19,460 nucleotides of DNA from Spirochaetaceae bacterium. Its GTDB lineage: Bacteria > Spirochaetota > Spirochaetia > Treponematales > Breznakiellaceae. Positions 15,870-19,460 of this stretch are shown one piece after another. A model generated the notes under the pieces. The model had not been told where the DNA came from and did no database searches. It saw nothing but the letters and a program-made list of their open reading frames with translations. The translations under genes and the position numbers were made by a program. The stretch's first letter is position 1; each line of letters opens with the position of its first letter. Location of the stretch: the NCBI GenBank assembly GCA_031256815.1, contig JAIRPU010000158.1, forward strand, positions 1-19,460, read 5' to 3'.

Positions 15870-16326
15870 GTTTTTCTCCCAATCTTTTAATCTCTTCCAC
15901 GAACTCTTCAAGGTTCTCAAAATGGCGGCATACCGACGCAAAGCGGATATATGCCACCTTATCCAGCGCCCCAAGCCGCGCAAGAACCATTTCGCCTATG
16001 GTTTTTGTCGAAGCTTCGCGTTCCACTCCAGCAACAATAGCTACTTCATCTTCAACTTCGTTTACAAGCCGGTCAATTTCCATTGGCGATACAGGCCGTT
16101 TTTGAATGGCGCGCTCTAACCCACGTTCTATTTTTGTGCGGTCAAAGGGCTCTCGCCGTCCGTCACGCTTTATCACCATAACAGGCCGTTCTTCGATTCT
16201 TTCGTAACTTGTAAAACGCGCCCCGCAGCTTAGACATTCCCGTCTGCGTCTGACGGCGCTGCCTGAAGCAAGCGAGCGCGAGTCTGTTACTTTATCTTCA
16301 AGGTTTCCGCAAAAAGGGCAACGCAT
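15862..16326 (-). CDS. nrdR: Transcriptional repressor NrdR
   Basis: A 154-residue regulator of ribonucleotide reductase genes. The N-terminal zinc ribbon has C3, C6, C31 and C34 followed by the arginine-rich segment VRRRREC. The ATP-cone (about 48-138) senses ATP/dATP. The length and the start MRCPFC are standard. The gene is first in the nrdR-nrdD unit, as in many bacteria, and its last eight bases overlap nrdD. No ribosome binding site precedes the ATG; the promoter places the transcript start at the ATG, so translation may be leaderless. Two NrdR-box-like sites lie directly upstream, so autoregulation is likely. Confidence 0.97.
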   Translation of the reverse strand: MRCPFCGNLEDKVTDSRSLASGSAVRRRRECLSCGARFTSYERIEERPVMVIKRDGRREPFDRTKIERGLERAIQKRPVSPMEIDRLVNEVEDEVAIVAGVEREASTKTIGEMVLARLGALDKVAYIRFASVCRHFENLEEFVEEIKRLGEKHD

Positions 16327-16332
16327 GGCGGT

Positions 16333-16361
16333 AATGTAGCATATCTTGTGTTTTTTGTCAA
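16333..16361 (-). promoter_or_regulatory. Promoter of the nrdR-nrdD operon
   Basis: On the - strand the -35 box is a perfect TTGACA (16361-16356). A 17-base spacer leads to TACATT (16338-16333), which matches four of six -10 positions. Transcription would begin about seven bases on, at or next to the A of the nrdR ATG (16326). Confidence 0.6.
16336..16351 (-). promoter_or_regulatory. NrdR box 2 (promoter-proximal)
   Basis: ACACAAGATATGCTAC on the - strand matches 11 of 16 positions of the remembered NrdR-box consensus acaCwAtATaTwGtgt, with all mismatches but one in the right half. It lies between the -35 and -10 boxes, and its start is exactly 31 bases from that of box 1. Confidence 0.5.
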
Positions 16362-16366
16362 GCGCC

Positions 16367-16382
16367 CCACAATGGATAGTGT
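16367..16382 (-). promoter_or_regulatory. NrdR box 1 (promoter-distal)
   Basis: ACACTATCCATTGTGG on the - strand matches 13 of 16 positions of the NrdR-box consensus and is itself largely palindromic. It lies just upstream of the -35 box. The 31-base spacing to box 2 is the three-helical-turn arrangement typical of paired NrdR sites. Confidence 0.65.
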
Positions 16383-16433
16383 TATTTTTTTGTTTATATA
16401 CGATAAATTTTTTATGGCGAAAACAGACTGAAT

Positions 16434-17726
16434 TTAAGGCGCTTTTCTGAGTAGTTCAACAGGCTTGGTTTTGCCGGCACGGCAGGCAGGAAGCGCGGAA
16501 GCGGCAATAGCGCAAAAAATTGTAAATATTCCTATTCCGCCGACTGTAGGCCAGTGAATGACTATTGGTATTGTTTCAAGGTAAAAACCCGGGTCAAGAA
16601 TTTGTATTGCGTTTTTGCCGAACAGTTTTGTCCAAAAGTTAATAAACGATTCCAGTCCGCGTATTATTTCGTTTATCCTGCTGCCAAAGAAAAGGCCTGC
16701 CGCGGTTCCGGTAAGGCCGCCGGAAATAGCGGTTAAAAGGCTTCCAGTCAAAAAAATAAACGTAATACCATTTTGGCCGGTTCCAAACGCTTTTAACACG
16801 GCAATATCGCGCTGTCTTTCTATAACGAGCATAGAAACGGCAGAAGATACGTTTACTGCCGCTATAAGCACAATAAATGCCATTATAAAAAGCAAAATTT
16901 GCCGTGTTTGTTCATAGGAGCTATACTGAAGAGGCTGTACTTGTTTCCAGGTTAACGCATAAAAAAAGCCCTGCATACTGTTTGTCAGCGTCATGGCAAA
17001 TTCATCTACTTTTTTATACGGGTCATCTATTTTAACAATAAGATAGGGCTCGGAATCGTTGCCGTCCAGAAGGCGTTTGCCGTCTTCATAACTTATAAGG
17101 CACCACATGGAGTCTATTTCGTGGTATCCTGAAGCGACTATTCCGCGTACATTAAAACGCATTGTGCGCGGAACTTTCCGGCCGTCATTCAAAGTACGCA
17201 CAGACATAATACGCAATGGTTTGCCTGTCTCGGCGCCTACTTTTTTGGCAAGTTCTGTACCAAGCAGCACGTCACCGGAATCTTCCAGCGCCGCCTCGCC
17301 TGAGAGCGTTTTTAGATAGAGCAGGCTGCCTTTATCTTTCCAAAACGATGGGCTTATCGCGCGAATTGTAGCGCCGGTTTTTCCTTTTGTACCTAAAACA
17401 ATGCCTATTCCGTCAACTTCGTTCCAAACGCCGCGAACTCCCGGATAATCTGCCAGAACCGGAGCGGCAATATCAATAGAAAGTGCTTCGGAGCTTGAAA
17501 AATCAATTTGCCTTACCTGTATATGACCGGTTCCAAGTTCCAAAAAGCGGTCGGTTATTCCGCGTATCATTCCGTCCGCAACAATCAGTGTTGCCATAAT
17601 CGGTATAAGGGAAAGCGCTATTCCGCCCGCCGCGCCAAATAAATAATGAGCGCCGCGGTGTTTTTTTCCAAAAAGATATCGAAATGCCACAAAAAAAAGC
17701 GCCGCAAATTTAGTAGTACACTTCAT
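16434..17726 (-). CDS. LolC/LolE-like ABC transporter permease (MacB/FtsX family)
   Basis: A 430-residue inner-membrane protein. The first membrane segment (about 29-52) is followed by a large periplasmic domain (about 55-270), then three C-terminal membrane segments (about 276-300, 325-350 and 385-415). The ERQRDIAVLKAFGT coupling segment between them is typical of FtsX-type permeases, as are the SSAVSMLVIERQ stretch and the C-terminal PVELLRK. Length and GTGHIQV near the start fit LolC/E, which extracts lipoproteins from the inner membrane for transfer to the outer membrane. The required ATPase (LolD) is not adjacent. The gene starts 23 bases after the asnS stop and probably shares its transcript; no ribosome binding site is seen, though GATAAT lies six bases before the ATG. 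Another substrate is possible. Confidence 0.85.
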   Translation of the reverse strand: MKCTTKFAALFFVAFRYLFGKKHRGAHYLFGAAGGIALSLIPIMATLIVADGMIRGITDRFLELGTGHIQVRQIDFSSSEALSIDIAAPVLADYPGVRGVWNEVDGIGIVLGTKGKTGATIRAISPSFWKDKGSLLYLKTLSGEAALEDSGDVLLGTELAKKVGAETGKPLRIMSVRTLNDGRKVPRTMRFNVRGIVASGYHEIDSMWCLISYEDGKRLLDGNDSEPYLIVKIDDPYKKVDEFAMTLTNSMQGFFYALTWKQVQPLQYSSYEQTRQILLFIMAFIVLIAAVNVSSAVSMLVIERQRDIAVLKAFGTGQNGITFIFLTGSLLTAISGGLTGTAAGLFFGSRINEIIRGLESFINFWTKLFGKNAIQILDPGFYLETIPIVIHWPTVGGIGIFTIFCAIAASALPACRAGKTKPVELLRKAP

Positions 17727-17749
17727 CAGCTTATTATCGGTTAAAAAAA

Positions 17750-19099
17750 TTAAAATCCGGCGAGACCGGCGGCGCGCGGGTAAGGAATAACATCACGAAT
17801 ATTGGCAAGGCCTGTAACAAACTGCACAAGCCGTTCAAAGCCAAGTCCAAAACCGGTATGCGGCGCGGAACCATAACGGCGTAAATCCAAATACCACCAG
17901 TAAGGCGCTGCGTCCATACCCAGCTCCTTCATTCGTTCCATAAGCCTGGAAAGATTATCTTCCCGCTCTGAGCCGCCTATTATTTCTCCAAAACGCGGCA
18001 CAAGCAGGTCCATGGCCTGAACCGTTTTTTCATCGCTGTTTTGCTTCATATAAAACGGCTTTATTTCTTTTGGATAAGCGGTAACTATAAGCGGCCCTTT
18101 GACGACATATTCGGTTAAAAACTTTTCGTGTTCGCTTTGCAAATCAAAGCCCCAAACCGGCTTGAATTCAAATTTATCGCTGTATTTTTCAAGCTCTTTT
18201 ATTGCGTCTGTATAGCTAATATGAGCAAAACCGGATTCTGAAATAGTTTCAAGCATGGAAACAAGCCCGTTTTGTACCCGTTCATCAAAAAAAGCAAGGT
18301 CGTCCGGCCTGTTTTTTAAAATATCTTTTAAAAGATATTTTAAAAACTCTTCGGCAAGCGTCATCCCATCTTCAATATGAGCAAATGCGATTTCCGGTTC
18401 TATCATCCAGAATTCAGCCAAATGCCGCGCAGTATTGGAGTTTTCGGCTCTAAAAGTGGGGCCAAAAGTATAGATTTTAGAAAGGGCAAGAGCGTAAGTT
18501 TCGCCTTCAAGCTGGCCGGATACAGTTAAAAAAGAACGCCTGCCGAAAAAATCGCCTTTATGGCAAGGCGCGGTAACTTCAAACATTGCTCCAGCGCCTT
18601 CTGCGTCGCTTGCGGTGATTATTGGAGTGTGAATATATTGAAAACCGCGTTCCTGAAAAAAAGCATGAACGGCAAATGCAAGCCGCGACCTTATTCGTGC
18701 GGCCGCGCCAATTATGTTTGTTCTTGGGCGTAAATGGGCAATTTCACGCAAAAACTCAAGGCTATGCCCTTTTTTCTGTAAAGGATAAGTTTCTGCGCTG
18801 GCTTCGCCAAAAATACGCGCGCTTTTTGCGGCAATTTCGACACGCTGTTTTTTTGCCGGAGAACTCAAAAGGAGGCCGCAAATTTCGGCCGATGCGCCTG
18901 TGGAAAGCCGCTTTAACGCATCTTCTGTTTCGGCGTCAAATGAAGCGGAACGGTCAAAGGTACACTGGATAGGCGCAAAACAGGAACCGTCGTAAAGCTC
19001 AACAAAAACAAGATTCTTCATTTCGCGTTTTGTGCGCACCCAGCCGCGCACGCTAACAGTTTGCCCTGAGGGCTCCATTTTAAATAAATCTTTTATCAT
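17750..19099 (-). CDS. asnS: Asparaginyl-tRNA synthetase
   Basis: A 449-residue class IIb synthetase that charges tRNA-Asn. The N-terminal OB-fold (about 14-100) begins VSVRGWVRTKREMKNLVF. Motif 1 is around 145-162. Motif 2 is FRAENSNTARHLAEF (216-230), and motif 3 is GLGFERLVQFVTG followed by NIRDVIPYPR near the C-terminus. YPKEIKPFYMK in the active site matches asparaginyl rather than aspartyl enzymes. The length is slightly below the common 466. ATG 19099 is preceded only by a weak GCAGG. A 34-bp perfect palindrome in codons 252-263 encodes FLKYLLKDILK, a region of apparent xLKx repeats. A permease gene follows after 23 bases. Confidence 0.96.
   Translation of the reverse strand: MIKDLFKMEPSGQTVSVRGWVRTKREMKNLVFVELYDGSCFAPIQCTFDRSASFDAETEDALKRLSTGASAEICGLLLSSPAKKQRVEIAAKSARIFGEASAETYPLQKKGHSLEFLREIAHLRPRTNIIGAAARIRSRLAFAVHAFFQERGFQYIHTPIITASDAEGAGAMFEVTAPCHKGDFFGRRSFLTVSGQLEGETYALALSKIYTFGPTFRAENSNTARHLAEFWMIEPEIAFAHIEDGMTLAEEFLKYLLKDILKNRPDDLAFFDERVQNGLVSMLETISESGFAHISYTDAIKELEKYSDKFEFKPVWGFDLQSEHEKFLTEYVVKGPLIVTAYPKEIKPFYMKQNSDEKTVQAMDLLVPRFGEIIGGSEREDNLSRLMERMKELGMDAAPYWWYLDLRRYGSAPHTGFGLGFERLVQFVTGLANIRDVIPYPRAAGLAGF
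18313..18346. repeat. 34-bp perfect palindrome inside asnS
   Basis: The palindrome is centred between 18329 and 18330 and consists of three imperfect 11-12-bp units built on TTTTAAAA. All 17 base pairs match. In asnS it covers codons 252-262 and part of 263, translated as FLKYLLKDILK. It would form a long AT-rich hairpin in mRNA or a cruciform in DNA. Confidence 0.9.
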
Positions 19100-19114
19100 A
19101 AAAACCTGCGTTTA

Positions 19115-19140
19115 CAGCCGGAGGCAGTCCGGCGCGGCTG
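19115..19140 (-). promoter_or_regulatory. Hairpin in the asnS leader
   Basis: CAGCCG (19115-19120) and CGGCTG (19135-19140) are complementary, and the inner CCGGA (19118-19122) pairs with TCCGG (19128-19132). The two pairings overlap, so they would compete. The structure sits 15 bases before the asnS start. It could be a leader structure or an upstream terminator remnant; no T-tract follows in the asnS direction apart from five T just before the ATG. Confidence 0.4.
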
Positions 19141-19237
19141 TTATGCCCAATATTTTACATTTGATAACCATTGTTTTTATTTGTAATTAATGATTAATTT
19201 TCGGTAAGAACACGGTAAAAGTCAATAAAAACCATGA

Positions 19238-19276
19238 AGAAGACAATAAAAATCTTATAGATTTTTATTGTCTTCT
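19238..19276. repeat. AT-rich hairpin, 17-bp perfect stem
   Basis: Left arm 19238-19254 and right arm 19260-19275 plus T19276 are perfectly complementary around the loop TTATA (19255-19259). The arms begin AGAAGACAATAAA and are mostly A/T. It may be a terminator for a gene off the right edge, a bidirectional stop, or the end of a small mobile element. No long T-tract follows on either strand. Confidence 0.75.
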
Positions 19277-19280
19277 ATGC

Positions 19281-19460
19281 CCGCGCGGCTGGCTGGAGAT
19301 GTGCCGCTTTCGGCGGCCGCGCCGAGCCCCTCGGCTTCGCGCTGCACGCGCCACGCCTACGGCGTGGCGCGTTGGATGTCGCCCTGCGAAACCGCTAGTG
19401 CGGTTTCGCAGGCTGCCGGTGATGCCGCCTGCGGCGGCCGGCGAAGGCGGCCGCGCTACG
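19281..19460. repeat. GC-rich array of tandem palindromes (continues past the window)
   Basis: This gene-free stretch has 44 A/T in 180 bases (about 76% GC). Perfect hairpins are GCCGAG/CTCGGC (19321-19335, loop CCC), a 12-bp stem at 19346-19372 (loop TAC), a 13-bp stem at 19383-19412 (loop TAGT) and GCCGCC/GGCGGC (19424-19438, loop TGC). A weaker one is GCCGC/GCGGC at 19303-19317. GATG recurs near hairpin starts (19298, 19375, 19421). No open reading frame, tRNA or CRISPR-like regular spacing is visible. Together with 19100-19280 it makes up the only long intergenic region in the window. The function is unknown; it resembles REP/BIME-type palindromic repeats. Confidence 0.7.

Noticed and set aside
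15870..15983. Upstream start of nrdD at 15983
   Set aside because: The extra residues come from the overlapping nrdR reading; ATG 15869 has GGGAG at the right distance.
17727..17738. GATAAT six bases before the permease ATG as another leaderless promoter
   Set aside because: No -35 box and no TG extension; the gene can be read from asnS.
19281..19460. CRISPR array or tRNA cluster
   Set aside because: The palindromes differ in sequence and spacing, there are no identical repeats with unique spacers, and no cloverleaf or conserved T-arm sequence is visible.

Overview
The window looks like a chromosomal segment of an anaerobic or facultatively anaerobic, double-membraned bacterium. A treponeme-like spirochaete is the best guess, but this is inference: no rRNA or other phylogenetic marker is present. 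Supporting signs are a class III (oxygen-sensitive) ribonucleotide reductase, outer-membrane functions (an omptin-type protease and a LolC/E-type permease), and a MurE whose substrate motif is not the usual diaminopimelate form. Genes are tightly packed and often overlap by a few bases. Two genes appear to use TTG starts, and many starts lack a Shine-Dalgarno site.

Layout. Positions 10-9587 are all on the + strand: a ViaA-like VWA protein, a weak terminator, a dicarboxylate/amino-acid:cation symporter with its own regulatory region, recG, recN, a short YtrA-type GntR regulator, a slipin-like SPFH membrane protein, a DUF3786 protein and a SpoU/TrmH 2'-O-methyltransferase. The last three are joined by 1-4 base overlaps and probably form one unit. 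From 9596 to 19099 everything is on the - strand. Read 5'->3' the order is asnS, a LolC/E-like permease, then nrdR, nrdD, a glycyl-radical/thioredoxin protein, an omptin-like protease, murE and a DUF2804 protein. The two blocks converge at 9585-9598.

The most interesting locus is nrdR-nrdD. The NrdD body has its ATP-cone, catalytic barrel and zinc site but stops before the C-terminal glycyl-radical segment. That segment (RIVGYYR...NWNKGK) is found 68 bp downstream in a separate gene with its own ribosome binding site, fused to a thioredoxin-fold domain with a CPAC motif. The operon is preceded by two NrdR-box-like sites 31 bp apart over a good promoter that places the transcript start at the nrdR ATG. 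This looks like a split class III reductase whose radical and its electron donor travel on one small subunit.

The right edge (19100-19460) has no gene. It holds a leader hairpin before asnS, a long AT-rich hairpin, and an unusually GC-rich (about 76%) array of near-perfect palindromes running off the window. A 34-bp perfect palindrome lies inside the asnS coding region.
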